Shown: positions 33,001 to 43,104 of the stretch, piece after piece
Position numbering within the stretch: the first letter of the stretch is position 1
Layout: the number at the start of each line of letters is the position of its first letter
Assembly: GCA_008638375.1 (NCBI GenBank)
Contig: CM018036.1
Coordinates: forward strand, 14,060,328 to 14,124,327
Direction of reading: 5' to 3'
Source of the DNA: Nyssa sinensis
Lineage: Eukaryota; Streptophyta; Magnoliopsida; Cornales; Nyssaceae
Length of the DNA stretch: 64,000 bases
Notes under the pieces: generated by a model
Databases searched by the model: none
What the model was told of the DNA's origin: nothing
Seen by the model: the letters and a program-made list of their open reading frames with translations, nothing else
Position numbers and translations under genes: made by a program

Positions 33001-34039
33001 AACGCAACCCACAACCCCGATCCGAAAATTCCAATTGCAGTAAATCGATCACCTTGACTCTCTTTTCTGAACAAACAAAATCTTCGATGTCCGTCATTGT
33101 ATGATCGAATCTGACAACACCCGACTCATTGACAGCCGATAGCCGGAGACACAACACTTGCACAATGCGTCCATGGCGGTGATTCTCAGAAACCGTGGAT
33201 GTGTTGATCATCTTCATCTTCTCTGGTTTATGAGATTGTCGATTAATCGAAACAAGATTGAGGGAGTTCATTTGGATCGTTCTCTGCTTCATGAAAAATA
33301 TTCAGAAATGTTCTTTGCAGCGACCCCGCCCCTTCTACTGCCATTTCTAACCCCTTTCACTTCCTCTTCCTCTCCCTCTCTCTCTCAGCCATAACCACCG
33401 CCCCTTCAGCGCCCACTCCCTTCTCTCTCTCTCTCTCTCTCTCTCTTTTCTTTCCTTCTCTCTCTCTCTCTTTCTATCTCAGACCTGTTCTCACCTATCA
33501 TCACTCGTGTCGGCAGTCTGCACACACTCAACACACCTGACATACACACACACACTGAACATACTTACTTACACACACCATCAGCACACCCACTCACTTA
33601 CACCCAACAGTACACACACTAACTACACTTCACGTGGCTGCACACACTCATCTATATACATATATACTAATATATATATATATATACACACATATTTGTA
33701 TAACTTTTATATATACTTTCATTTTTTTATTTATTATCACATTATTTTATTTTATTATTATTGCTGTCACATTATTTTATTTCACTATCTCATTTTATTT
33801 TATTATTTTTCCTAAATTTATAATATGATCATTCACATGCACTTTTCTCATAACCCCCGGACTTTCAATACGACAGGCTTCGGATACTCGAAATTGTCTA
33901 TTATTAAACTGTACATCAAACTTTATTTAGATAACAAATTAGTGTTTGATTTGAAGATACATGTCATGGCCTCGCTCAACCTAGTTCGGTTACAATCTAA
34001 CTTGGTTCGGCACTACCTAACTCGAGTCGGGGTATTACA
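30098..34039 (-). repeat. Giant solo LTR of a Tekay/Del-like element (3.9 kb)
   Basis: On the minus strand it begins TGTAATACCCCGACTCGAG and ends GAATTCGGGGAGTGACA. It splits the gag of the old copia: the gag match stops at 34,040 and resumes at 30,097. It is the same LTR family as 21,480-24,877 and 55,498-59,974. Flanking 5-mers (ATCAT and ACCCT) agree at three of five positions, so the target duplication is worn or the edge is off by a base. ORFs inside it (127 and 152 codons, near 32,111-33,292) show no known domain. Confidence 0.8.
33422..33690. repeat. Cluster of (CT)n, (CA)n and (TA)n tracts in the solo LTR
   Basis: Three classes of microsatellite follow each other, mirroring the (TA)n, (TG)n, (GA)n order in the plus-strand LTR near 21,600-22,030. 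This supports homology of the two LTRs despite strong divergence. Confidence 0.8.
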
Positions 34040-34511
34040 ACCCTACTGAAAAAATGAAAAATTTATCCTCAATTTTCAGGTCTCTACAATCATGATAACA
34101 ACGCCATAGAGGTTCAACAGGTATCAATTGATCCCAAAACTTGTACATTTGAAAAAGAAAATCATTAATGGACTGTCCAGATTTTTGGCGCATACGATGA
34201 AGTGCAGTGAGAAGCTGATATTGGTGAGCGAGGTTAGCTATGGTGTAGCGGGCTGCCAAAAAGTCCCAAACTGATTTGGCTGTGGTGAAACGTCCAAATT
34301 GAAGACTGATGGAGGCGATAGTGGTATTATGAAACCACGTGATTATCTGACGATTTTTGCTATCCCAATCTTTAAGATTTTCTTAAAATTTTTCATCAAA
34401 TTCTTCCTTGCCTTGTTGAAGCTTAGTGATATGGCCAGTGAGATAATGTCATAACTTGCGCCCTCGCAGAAAACTAAACATTACTTGAGACCAGAGAATG
34501 TAGTTTGAGCT
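34040..34511 (-). pseudogene. Old copia: central gag
   Basis: Minus-strand text includes WSQVMFSFLRGRKL, FGRFTTAKSVWDFLAARY and RMRQKSGQSINDFLFQMYKF, typical of the copia gag (UBN2-like) domain. There are two stops. The left edge is the giant solo LTR and the right edge is the young copia insertion. Confidence 0.88.
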
Positions 34512-34762
34512 TGTTACAGAATATACTAGAATATATGAGCTGTATATGAGCTGTAGGATTATTCTAGAATATATGAGTTGTATATGAGCTGTAGGGTTAT
34601 TCTAGAATATATGAGCTGTATATGAGCTGTAGGGTTATTCTAGAATATATGAGCTGTATACGAGCTGTAGGGTTGACTATATAGGCCCAAATTTGTGTAT
34701 AAATACTCTTGTATATTTTGAATGGAAAGAAATAGAGAATTATTCTTCTCTCTTGGTTTTCA
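34512..34762 (+). repeat. 5' LTR of the young copia (251 bp)
   Basis: It contains one partial and three full 38-bp units built on TTATTCTAGAATATATGAGC and TGTATATGAGCTGTAGGG. The rest (GGTTGACTATATAGGCCCAA onward, with TATAAATACTC as TATA box near 34,698) is almost identical to the 3' LTR. Confidence 0.95.
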
Positions 34763-34774
34763 TGGTATCAGAGC
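34763..34774 (+). other. Primer-binding site of the young copia
   Basis: TGGTATCAGAGC abuts the 5' LTR, a perfect initiator tRNA-Met type PBS. Confidence 0.95.
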
Positions 34775-35334
34775 CTTTCTGAAAGAGTAGAATTTTTTTT
34801 TTTCCTCTCTTTCTTCTTCTTCTCTTTCTTTCCCACTGTTCTGCCCACAGTGAGCAGAGTTGGGAAATTCCTTGAGTCACCCTGTTCGAGTGACCCTTGC
34901 TTCTCACCGCCACTCAGGATCAGTCGCCCACCTGCAGATCGGCCTGTCCCTGAAGTCCGGTCACCGGAAACCCAGCGCGTGACCCTCACGCGCCACTAGA
35001 AGTTTCTGCCGTCGTCAACTACTTCACGCGCCGGCGCGTGGAGGCGCATGCGACTGCGCCTCGACCTCCGATCACTCTTCCTGAAGTCGTCTCTCTCTCT
35101 CCGACACTTCTATGCATCTAGTTGCTTTGCTGCTATTGGTTTGGATACTCTGTGTGTCCTTGTTGCTTCACGGTTGTTCGTTTGGACCCTCTGTGTGTCC
35201 TGTTGATTCACTGTTGGTGCTTCCCTGCTGCTTCACTGTTCGTTTGGACCCTCTGTGTGTCCTGTTGCTTCACTGTTGGTGCTTCCCTGCTACTGTTCTT
35301 GGTTCGTTGCTTGCTTCTTGGTGGTTTTGTTTCT

Positions 35335-35898
35335 ATGGCTGACGAACAAAAGAATTTGGTCGTGACTGATGTCATTCCCGTGATGTCCAAAATCACAGAA
35401 CATAAATTAACTGGTCCAAATTATTTTGATTGGTGTAAGACTGTTAGGATTTATCTGCGGAGTATTTCTAAGGACACTCATCTTACCGAAGATCCTCCAA
35501 CCGATAATACTCGCAAGGAATGGTTGAGAGATGATGCTCGCTTGTTCTTGCAAATCAGAAACTCTATTGACACTGAGGTTGTTAGCCTGATTAATCACTG
35601 TGAGTATGTTAAAGAATTGATGGAATATTTAGAATTTTTGTATTCTAGAAAGGGCAATCTTTCACGTATCTATGAGGTTTGTAAGGGCTTTTACCGGGCT
35701 GAACAACAAGATCACTCTCTTCAGGCCTATTTTATGAATTTCAAACGAACCTATGAAGAATTAAATGTCTTGTTACCTTTCAGTACTGATGTCAAAGTCC
35801 AGCAAGCTCAACGGGAGCAAATGGCAGTAATGAGTTTCTTGGCTGGCCTTAATTCTCAGTTTGAGATTGCTAAATCTCAGATTCTCTCTAGTGCTTAG
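35335..35898 (+). CDS. Young copia gag, ended early by a TAG
   Basis: The ATG at 35,335 gives MADEQKNLVVTDVIP. An open frame extends 71 codons further upstream, but that leader is Cys/Leu-rich and does not look like gag. Copia gag motifs present: LTGPNYFDWCKTVRIYL, EWLRDDARLFLQIRN, LEFLYSRKGNLSRIYEV and MSFLAGLNSQFEIAKSQIL. The frame stops at TAG (35,896-35,898) where related proteins read straight on. The same frame continues without another stop, through a zinc knuckle, into pol. A single change may thus be the only coding defect. Confidence 0.9.
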   Translation: MADEQKNLVVTDVIPVMSKITEHKLTGPNYFDWCKTVRIYLRSISKDTHLTEDPPTDNTRKEWLRDDARLFLQIRNSIDTEVVSLINHCEYVKELMEYLEFLYSRKGNLSRIYEVCKGFYRAEQQDHSLQAYFMNFKRTYEELNVLLPFSTDVKVQQAQREQMAVMSFLAGLNSQFEIAKSQILSSA

Positions 35899-36126
35899 AT
35901 TTCCTCTCTCCATGAGGTCTTTACTAGGGTACTTCGCACAGCTACTAGTACATCTGTTGCTCCCTCGGTTCATGCTTCTAATGCTCTTGTCAGTCATCAT
36001 GGTGGATTTGACACTAAACGGTCTTATCCTAAGAACCGAGGCGGCGGTACAGGTAGTCAGGATGCAGGGGGAGTTGTCTGTTATTATTGTCATGAGCCGG
36101 GCCATACCAAGTGCACGTGTAAGAAA
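35899..36126 (+). pseudogene. Young copia gag C-terminus with zinc knuckle, cut off by the TAG
   Basis: This stretch is in the same frame as gag upstream and pol downstream. It reads ISSLHEVFTRVLR and then a perfect CX2CX4HX4C nucleocapsid knuckle, CYYCHEPGHTKCTC, at 36,079-36,120. Without readthrough of the TAG it is not joined to the capsid part. Confidence 0.88.
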
Positions 36127-39100
36127 TTGCAAAATAAGTCTCAGAAGTCTCATTCAGCCCATGTTGCAGTTACTCCACCTCGCCCATCTGAGCCAACCAT
36201 TACAGTTTCTGCAGATGCATTCGCTAAATTCACTCAGTATCAAGAAGCATTGCAGCATTCATCTCCACCTGTCACTGCCATTGCCGAGTTAGGTAAACCA
36301 AATACGTGTCTTCTTTCCTCTTCCTCACAATGGGTCATTGATTCTGGTGCTACAGATCATATGACAGGTAATTCTAGTCTTTTCTCCTCTTTTCAGTCCC
36401 ACACATCTCCTTCTAATGTTACTTTAGCAGATGGTTCCACTTCTTCTGTGCTTGGGTCTGGTACTGTTAATCCAACTCCATTGATTTCGATGTCTTCTGT
36501 CTTGAGTTTACCACAATTTTCTTTTAATTTAATGTCTGTTAGTAAACTTACTCGTACCCTAAATTGTTGCATCTCATTTTTTCCTGATCATTGTCTCTTT
36601 CAGGATCTTATGACAAAGAAGATTATTGGTAAAGGATATGAATCCGGTGGTCTCTACCTTCTAGATACCCAGGTACCCAGGCCCATTGCATGTTCCAGTG
36701 TCGTAACTCCCTTTGAAGCGCATTGTCGGTTGGGACATCCTTCTTTGCCTCTGTTGAAGAAATTATGTCCTCAGTTTCATACTGTATCTTCCTTAGATTG
36801 TGAGTCATGTCAGTTTGCAAAACATCATCGTTTGCCGTCAGTCCCTCGAGTCAATAAAAGGGCTAGTTTTCCCTTTGAGTTAGTCCATTCAGATGTTTGG
36901 GGTCCGTGTCCTGTTGTGTCCACTACTGGATTTAGATATTTTGTTACTTTTGTTGATGATTTTTCTCGTGTCACTTGGCTTTATTTAATGAAAAATCGTT
37001 CTGAATTATTTTCCCACTTTAGTGCCTTTTGTGCTGAAATTAAAACACAGTTTAATGTTTCTGTGCATACATTACGGAGTGATAATGCCAAAGAATATTT
37101 TTCCGATCCCTTTCAGACCTATATGATTCAAAATGGCATTCTTCACCAATCCTCTTGTGTTGACACTCCATCTCAGAACGGTGTGGCCGAACGAAAAAAT
37201 CGGCATCTTCTTGAGACAGCCAGGGCCCTCTTATTCCAAATGCATGTTCCTAAACATTTTTGGGCTGATGTAGTTTCCACAGCCTGTTTCTTGATTAATC
37301 GCATGCCTTCCTCTATTCTTCATGGTGAGATCCCTTACACTGTCCTTTTTCCTACTAAACCCTTGTTTCCTATTGCACCCCGGATATTTGGTAGTACTTG
37401 TTTCGCTCGTGATGTTCATCCCCAGGTCACTAAATTAGATCCCAAGTCTCTAAAATGTGTTTTTCTGGGTTACTCTCGTCTACAAAAGGGGTATCGGTGC
37501 TACTGTCCTAGCCTTCACAAGTATCTTGTGTCCGCTGATGTTACCTTTCTCGAACATATTCCTTTTTTCCCTACTGCTTCTACTCCTTCGAGTCAGGGGG
37601 AGGATGATGACCTGTTGGTTTATACTATCACCTCTCCGCCTCCCATTGTAGCCCCTTCCCCTGTTACCCCACCTTCCGCACCACCATCCCCACCACCACC
37701 TCTTCACTATGTCTATTCCCGACGACGAGACCCACCTGCTCCATGTCCCGCACCGGTTTCTTCTTCGCCATCGGATCCTGTGGCTGGTGATCTTGATCTT
37801 CCCATTGCCCTTCGCAAAGGTACGCGTCAGTGCACTTATCCTATTTCATCGTTTGTTTCTTATGCTCACTTGTCGTCTTTTTCGTGTTCTTTTGTTGCTT
37901 CCCTGGATTCTGTGTCTCTTCCCAAAACTGTCCATGATGCCTTGTCCCATCCTAGATGGCGTGATGCTATGATCGAAGAGATGAATGCTTTAGATGCTAA
38001 TGATACTTGGAATTTAGTGCATTTACCTGCAGGAAAGAAAGCTATTGGCTGTAAATGGGTGTTTGCGGTCAAATTCAATTCCGATGGTTCCGTGGCTCGC
38101 CTTAAAGCCCGTCTTGTGGCTAAAGGCTATGCTCAGACTTATGGTGTGGATTATTCTGATACTTTCTCCCCTGTTGCTAAGTTGACCTCGGTTCACTTAT
38201 TTATTTCTCTGGCAGCTACTAATGATTGGCCTTTACATCAGTTAGACATCAAAAATGCTTTCTTACATGGTGATCTCCAAGAGGAAGTGTATATGGAGCA
38301 ACCACCTGGATTTGTTGCTCAGGGGGAGTGTGGGCGAGTTTTTCGTCTTCGCAAGTCCTTATATGGTTTGAAACAGAGTCCCCGTGCTTGGTTTGGAAAA
38401 TTTAGTCAGGCAGTGGAGAAGTTTGGAATGAATAAGAGTAAGTCTGACCACTCAGTTTTCTATAAGCATTCTACATCTGGCCTCATTCTTCTTGTTGTAT
38501 ATGTGGATGATATTGTCATTACTGGAAGTGATACTGTGGGAATTTCATCTTTGAAGTCCTTTCTTCATAGCCAGTTTCACACAAAAGATTTAGGGGTGTT
38601 GAAGTATTTCTTGGGAATTGAGGTGACGAGAAGCAAGAAAGGCATTGTTCTATCCCAGAGGAAATATGTGCTTGACCTGTTAACTGAGACTGGAAAGTTG
38701 GGGGCTAAGCCATGCAGCGCTCCAATGCTTCCCAACCTACAACTCACGAAAGATGGAGACTTATTTGAAGATCCGGAAAAATACAGGAGGCTGGTTGGAA
38801 AGTTGAACTATCTTACAGTGACACGTCCTGATATTGCATACTCTGTTAGTATTATCAGTCAATTCATGTCCTCCCCAACAGTTCACCATTGGGCAGCGTT
38901 AGAACAGATCTTGTGTTACTTAAAGGGAGCTCCTGGACGAGGGTTACTGTACAAGAATCATGGACATACTCACATCGAAGGTTTTTCAGATGCAGATTGG
39001 GCAGGTTCCAAGATTGACCGCAGATCCACTACCGGATACTGTGTTTTTGTTGGAGGAAATTTGATTTCATGGAAGAGCAAGAAACAAAATGTTGTGTCCC

Positions 39101-39453
39101 GATCCAGTGCAGAATCAGAATATAGAGCTATGGCACAATCTGTATGTGAGATAATGTGGATATATCAACTCTTGATTGAGGTTGGTCTTAAAGCTTCAAT
39201 ACCAGCAAAATTGTGGTGTGATAACCAAGCGGCTCTCCATATTGCTTCCAATCCTGTGTTTCATGAACGGACTAAGCATATTGAGATTGACTGTCATTTT
39301 GTTCGTGAAAAGTTGCAGCAAAATTTGATCTCTACCGGATACGTGAAAACTGGAGAACAATTAGGAAATATCTTCACAAAGGCTCTCAATGGGGCTCGAG
39401 TCGATTATATTTGCAACAAGCTGGGCCTAATTAATATCTATGCTCCAGCTTGA
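36127..39453 (+). CDS. Young copia Pol: protease, integrase, RT, RNase H
   Basis: This 1,108-codon open frame carries a full copia pol. Protease is at WVIDSGATDHMTG (Asp codon 36,340). The integrase zinc region follows with HCRLGHPSLP and CESCQFAKH. The integrase core has VHSDVWGP, TFVDDFSR, LRSDNAKEYF and PSQNGVAERKNRHLL, so the D, D, E residues are present. RT shows KWVFAVKFNSDGSVARLKAR, LDIKNAFLHGDL, SLYGLKQSPRAW and catalytic VVYVDDIVITG near 38,500. RNase H shows FSDADWAGSKIDRRSTTGYC, SSAESEYRAM and LWCDNQAALHIA. The frame ends in NKLGLINIYAPA next to the PPT. No pol-internal stop or frameshift was seen. The first ATG is inside the gag/protease linker; in the element pol would be part of a single Gag-Pol. 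Confidence 0.96.
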   Translation: MQNKSQKSHSAHVAVTPPRPSEPTITVSADAFAKFTQYQEALQHSSPPVTAIAELGKPNTCLLSSSSQWVIDSGATDHMTGNSSLFSSFQSHTSPSNVTLADGSTSSVLGSGTVNPTPLISMSSVLSLPQFSFNLMSVSKLTRTLNCCISFFPDHCLFQDLMTKKIIGKGYESGGLYLLDTQVPRPIACSSVVTPFEAHCRLGHPSLPLLKKLCPQFHTVSSLDCESCQFAKHHRLPSVPRVNKRASFPFELVHSDVWGPCPVVSTTGFRYFVTFVDDFSRVTWLYLMKNRSELFSHFSAFCAEIKTQFNVSVHTLRSDNAKEYFSDPFQTYMIQNGILHQSSCVDTPSQNGVAERKNRHLLETARALLFQMHVPKHFWADVVSTACFLINRMPSSILHGEIPYTVLFPTKPLFPIAPRIFGSTCFARDVHPQVTKLDPKSLKCVFLGYSRLQKGYRCYCPSLHKYLVSADVTFLEHIPFFPTASTPSSQGEDDDLLVYTITSPPPIVAPSPVTPPSAPPSPPPPLHYVYSRRRDPPAPCPAPVSSSPSDPVAGDLDLPIALRKGTRQCTYPISSFVSYAHLSSFSCSFVASLDSVSLPKTVHDALSHPRWRDAMIEEMNALDANDTWNLVHLPAGKKAIGCKWVFAVKFNSDGSVARLKARLVAKGYAQTYGVDYSDTFSPVAKLTSVHLFISLAATNDWPLHQLDIKNAFLHGDLQEEVYMEQPPGFVAQGECGRVFRLRKSLYGLKQSPRAWFGKFSQAVEKFGMNKSKSDHSVFYKHSTSGLILLVVYVDDIVITGSDTVGISSLKSFLHSQFHTKDLGVLKYFLGIEVTRSKKGIVLSQRKYVLDLLTETGKLGAKPCSAPMLPNLQLTKDGDLFEDPEKYRRLVGKLNYLTVTRPDIAYSVSIISQFMSSPTVHHWAALEQILCYLKGAPGRGLLYKNHGHTHIEGFSDADWAGSKIDRRSTTGYCVFVGGNLISWKSKKQNVVSRSSAESEYRAMAQSVCEIMWIYQLLIEVGLKASIPAKLWCDNQAALHIASNPVFHERTKHIEIDCHFVREKLQQNLISTGYVKTGEQLGNIFTKALNGARVDYICNKLGLINIYAPA

Positions 39454-39460
39454 GGGGAAG
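39450..39460 (+). other. Polypurine tract of the young copia
   Basis: TTGAGGGGAAG directly precedes the 3' LTR and overlaps the pol stop codon (TGA). Confidence 0.9.
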
Positions 39461-39662
39461 TGTTACAGAATATACTAGAATATATGAGCTGTAGGATTAT
39501 TCTAGAATATATGAGCTGTATATGAGCTGTAGGGTTATTCTAGAATATATGAGCTGTATATGAGCTGTAGGGTTGACTATATAGGCCCAAATTTGTATAT
39601 AAATACTCTTGTATATTTTGAATGGAAAGAAATAGAGAATTATTCTTCTTTCTTGGTTTTCA
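39461..39662 (+). repeat. 3' LTR of the young copia (202 bp)
   Basis: It is 49 bp shorter than the 5' LTR because it has one fewer 38-bp unit and lacks an 11-bp TATATGAGCTG repeat. Outside the repeats only a handful of substitutions separate the two LTRs, so the insertion is young. Confidence 0.95.
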
Positions 39663-39712
39663 GAGCTATTGAGAGTGATATTGATTGGATGAGAAGCATC
39701 AATACATTCCAT
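39663..39712 (-). pseudogene. Old copia: gag N-terminus
   Basis: The ATG at 39,712 starts MECIDASHPINITLNSS on the minus strand, the N-terminal motif of copia gag. It continues into 34,511 once the young copia and one GAGCT are removed. Confidence 0.85.
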
Positions 39713-39929
39713 AGTGTAAAGGATGATAAAAGTGTACTAAAAGCTGAAACTGAATAAAACCGAGCACGAAAATGAATTCAAAAGGGCAAAAGAATGATAA
39801 GTTACTAAATTTAAATTGAAACCACATAATTTTTTTTTTTAAATTCTAATTAAATGACCCTTAAAAATATTAGAAAAAAGTTGCTGGTTTCTTTTACCCG
39901 TGTGATTGAAAATTATTTCACTACGTTAT
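39713..39929. other. Junction of old copia and duplicated host DNA
   Basis: Sequence just upstream of the old copia gag start shows no LTR or PBS. From about 39,850 it resembles 44,670-44,760 (AAAATATTAGAAAAAAGTTG, AAAATTATTTCACT), host DNA flanking block U1. The 5' LTR of the old copia was therefore lost before or during the duplication history. Confidence 0.5.
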
Positions 39930-40404
39930 TGGTTTTTTCGATTTTACTAACTTTTTTTTGGATAAAAGGGGGTGAAACTAAATGCAATCTAATAAAAGTT
40001 TTTCTCTTTCTTTTTTTTTTTCTTTCCTTTTTATTGATGTAAGTGATTGTGCTTCGCTTACTTTATTCTTATCAATAAGTTTTTTTATTTCTTGCTGTTC
40101 AAAAAAAATAGAAGGAAAGTGTATTAATTTTTTTAAAAAAATAAAAATAAAAAGATAAAAGCAAATAATGATGAGTATATGAAATGTGATTCTTCTATAA
40201 TATAAAGAGCAACTCTAAGGTCGTAGAAATACATACAGATAAGATGGTTAAATTTTTTTTCTTTACACGGCGTATCAAAATTTAAGTCATATAATGCATG
40301 CACACATACTTACATTAATTTTTTTTTTCTCTATCACTGTACTCAAGGGAGAAAAAGAAAAGAAAAAGCAAAAACTCTGAAATCACTCATGATGCTTATA
40401 TTTC
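39930..40404. repeat. Duplicated non-coding block U1, copy C (shortened)
   Basis: AAATGCAATCTAATAAAAG, ATTGATGTAAGTGATTGTG and ATTTCTTGCTGTTCAAAA match 16,360-16,500. The later part of U1 seen at 16,560-16,740 is deleted here. GCTCGATATGTGATTCACTC then leads into U2. Confidence 0.72.
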
Positions 40405-42430
40405 ATGCTCGATATGTGATTCACTCATAAAATACACAGAAAGTTATGGTACAACGGTTGCAACTGTCACTAACAACTCTTTTTTTCTTAAAATTTATTG
40501 TAAGAAAATGTTCTTTTTCTCAGTTTTTAAGTGATTTATTGTTTATTATTTACTTGAAAAACTTCTTTTCTCTTTATTCTTTAGAATTAAAAGAATGATT
40601 AGATGCTCTATTTATCATTATTATTTGGGATTATTGTCTATATTATTTTTTCAAAATTTTATTTTAATCCAATAGAAAACTATACTAACGTTCGTATTGT
40701 TTAGGACTTTTTTATTGTTACACACTTTTTACTTTTATTTTATAATTTATTATTAATTTAGTGGGTAAAAATTTTAGTGGATTGAAAGAAAACTATTACT
40801 AAATAAGTCTCTATTGATATCTAAAACTTACAAACAATGTCCTCCAAAAAATTAGGAGAATTAAACTTTGAAAAAGCAGATATTGAGTAGCAAATTCTTG
40901 GAATAATATAATAATTAATTACAATCTTCTAAAAGTGCAAAATAATTTATATTAATTTTTAATTAATTAAAATTTAAATTTAATTAATAAGAAATACAAA
41001 TAAAATAAACTTATTTAATTTCCTAAGTTTAATTAGGATCAAAAAATCATTTTGTTAAGTTACTAGGATTATGAATTCTTACAATCACCAAGCCAAACAA
41101 AATAAACAAAGCATAACAAAAATGACACCATGATATACAGCACGGAAACCCCCATTATGAAGAAAAACCTATTCATTATAAAAGAATCCACTAATAAATC
41201 AAGAATAACAATACAAGTGTACAAAGATAATTTTCAAATAATTAACCTATCACGACCCGTGGAATACCTATTAGAAAAAATTAGACAATTTATTTTAGTA
41301 ATTCTTTTTCAAAAGGTTGTATTTCTTCATACAATAATTGTTAAGTTAGGATTGAATCATGTGATTTACTATTAGTCATGAAGTGAAGACTCGAGACATC
41401 TCTCAACTAAGTCAATGTCTAAAAAAGTGTGAAAACTTAAGAGTATGTATTCATGCATATCATGCATTTAATATTAGGCACACAACTTAAAATTAGTTCT
41501 TAATTAAGTTTTAAAATAATTATGGTTAATTTGATCTTAAATGAGTTACTTTTGACTATAGGTCAGTACGCTTATGAAAAATAGCTTTTAGAACTATTCT
41601 AAACTTGTTTTATTCTCTAAAAGGTTATTATTTTGAAAAATCACATTTAATTTTTTCAAAAATCGAAGGAACTATTTTAATAGTCTCTCCATCCAAAATG
41701 GAAGAGAGTTTCTTGTCCGAACGGAAGGGTCCTTCCCGCTCAAATGCCTGTGGACAATTTTATGCGTAAGTGTTTCGGACTTGCTTATTTCGTGTCAAAT
41801 TTTTTCTTGAAAGTCACTTTAGATGTGATTCACACCACATCAGATGATAAGGTAAAGTGATTATCTTAATCAATAATTTCTCAAAAGAAATTAATAAAAG
41901 TGGGAAATTAAAATTATTAATTATTAATTATTAAAAACATCAAGTTATTGTCAGATTATTTGAACATTTGTTTTCTTATTCCTAAAAAGTAAATAAACAA
42001 AGGACTATAGTCATTTCTCTGATAATTAATGTTTAAGAAGTTAATACATCTAATAATTAATATTTTTTTGTGGAACAAACTTTACTCTATGTTGGATAAT
42101 TAATAATCTTATTGTAATTACACAAAAAAAAAAACTAATAATTTTATAGCTTAATAATTGATAAATTTTTGAAAAGAATTCTATACACTTTGTTTGATGA
42201 AATTCATATATGACCGAATTATATATAAACACCTATAAAATTATTTTATTGTTACTCTACTTCCACTTCACATCATGTATGGGAAAATAAGAAAAACATA
42301 AAACATTATTCAAAAATAATATTATGTTACTTGTTGAATTTTTTTTAAATGACAATGAGTCTGCCAAATCATATCAAGCCTTTGTTTCCTCGTAACATTA
42401 TTTATATGCTTGAGCTCGTTAATATTAATG
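40405..42430. repeat. Duplicated non-coding block U2, copy C
   Basis: It matches 19,930-21,150 over most of its length, except for an extra segment at about 40,826-41,488 without recognised identity. Its right half also matches 4,718-5,193. It ends about 0.7 kb from the 3' end of SOT2. It is AT-rich with no genes; ORFs of 60-81 codons are chance frames. Confidence 0.75.
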
Positions 42431-43104
42431 TCACTTTGGGACACTGACAAGATTACAAGATAAAGTCCTTTTAAGTGTAAACTTGTGAATTACCTCAGTA
42501 TTTTTTAAAATCAGTTTTCTCCAAAAATGTAAACAAACTCAAGAACGCCAAGTTAATTTTGCAGAGAGTACATTTAACCGGTCAAAATTAACCATTTTTC
42601 TTGACACCCCGTATCATAAAAACTAGATTCTTCACTATAAAAGAACGAAAAAAATTTAATAGAATGATCTCACAGTAAAATTGTTAGCTTAAATTTAAAT
42701 ATTCATGAAATTCAAGTAAATTTCATACAATACTCAAATTTGAACGAGAGTCTCGGGTGAGAGCATTCCGCTGAACTTTTCTCAAAAGAAAACATGCATT
42801 CATTTTTTTTAAAAAAAAATTATTACCAAAGAAAAAAATATTATGAATTATAAGGAAAAGATAACAAACTTCAATGTAATGCCTATCAATATAGCACTCC
42901 GACCAGCTTCAGACTAACTGATCTAAATGGACTCCCCGTACTACTTAGTTGGCAAGGAACCAACCAAGAAGTAGTAATAGGGAAACAAAAGAAAATTCCA
43001 ACCAAAACATACAGATGCGTTCATATTAAAATGTGACCATAAACCAGCCTAGTAATCCAGCAAAAATATAATAGTAATGAAAAAAACCACAACACCTAAA
43101 GAGT
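42431..43104. other. 3' flank of SOT2, no gene seen
   Basis: AT-rich DNA downstream of SOT2 on its coding strand. It presumably holds the 3' UTR and poly(A) site, but I saw no clear AATAAA close to the stop codon. No repeat was recognised. Confidence 0.5.

Larger units (their letters stand above)
34512..39662 (+). mobile_element. Young, nearly intact Ty1/copia retrotransposon
   Basis: The 5.15-kb element has LTRs starting TGTTACAG and ending TTTTCA, a perfect 5-bp target duplication GAGCT (34,507-34,511 and 39,663-39,667), a PBS, and a PPT. Its polyprotein is complete except for one stop codon. It lies inside the gag of the old copia: removing the element and one copy of GAGCT rejoins the gag frame. 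Short LTRs and this domain order are compatible with the Ale/Retrofit group, but the lineage is not certain. Confidence 0.95.
27712..39712 (-). mobile_element. Old copia element carrying two later insertions
   Basis: Minus-strand copia pieces lie in collinear order: gag N-terminus (39,663-39,712), gag (34,040-34,511), gag C-terminus (29,873-30,097), protease, integrase, and the start of RT (to 27,712). The gaps are filled by a young copia (34,512-39,662) and a giant solo LTR (30,098-34,039). The 5' LTR is not present between 39,713 and the duplicated host block at about 39,850, and RT is cut where Tekay-like DNA begins. The coding pieces contain many stops. Confidence 0.82.

Noticed and set aside
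32111..33292. ORFs of 127 and 152 codons in the 30,098-34,039 solo LTR
   Set aside because: No domain is seen, and they lie within a non-coding LTR; GC-richer LTR sequence easily leaves open frames.
35122..35334. Extension of copia gag upstream to the ATG at 35,122
   Set aside because: The 71 extra residues are a Cys/Leu-rich repetitive leader without gag similarity; the ATG at 35,335 starts the conserved gag.
35896..35898. TAG between gag and pol of the young copia as programmed readthrough
   Set aside because: Copia elements normally use one continuous frame, the stop lies before the zinc knuckle rather than at the gag-pol junction, and the context (GCT TAG ATT) lacks a known readthrough signal. 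A point mutation is simpler.
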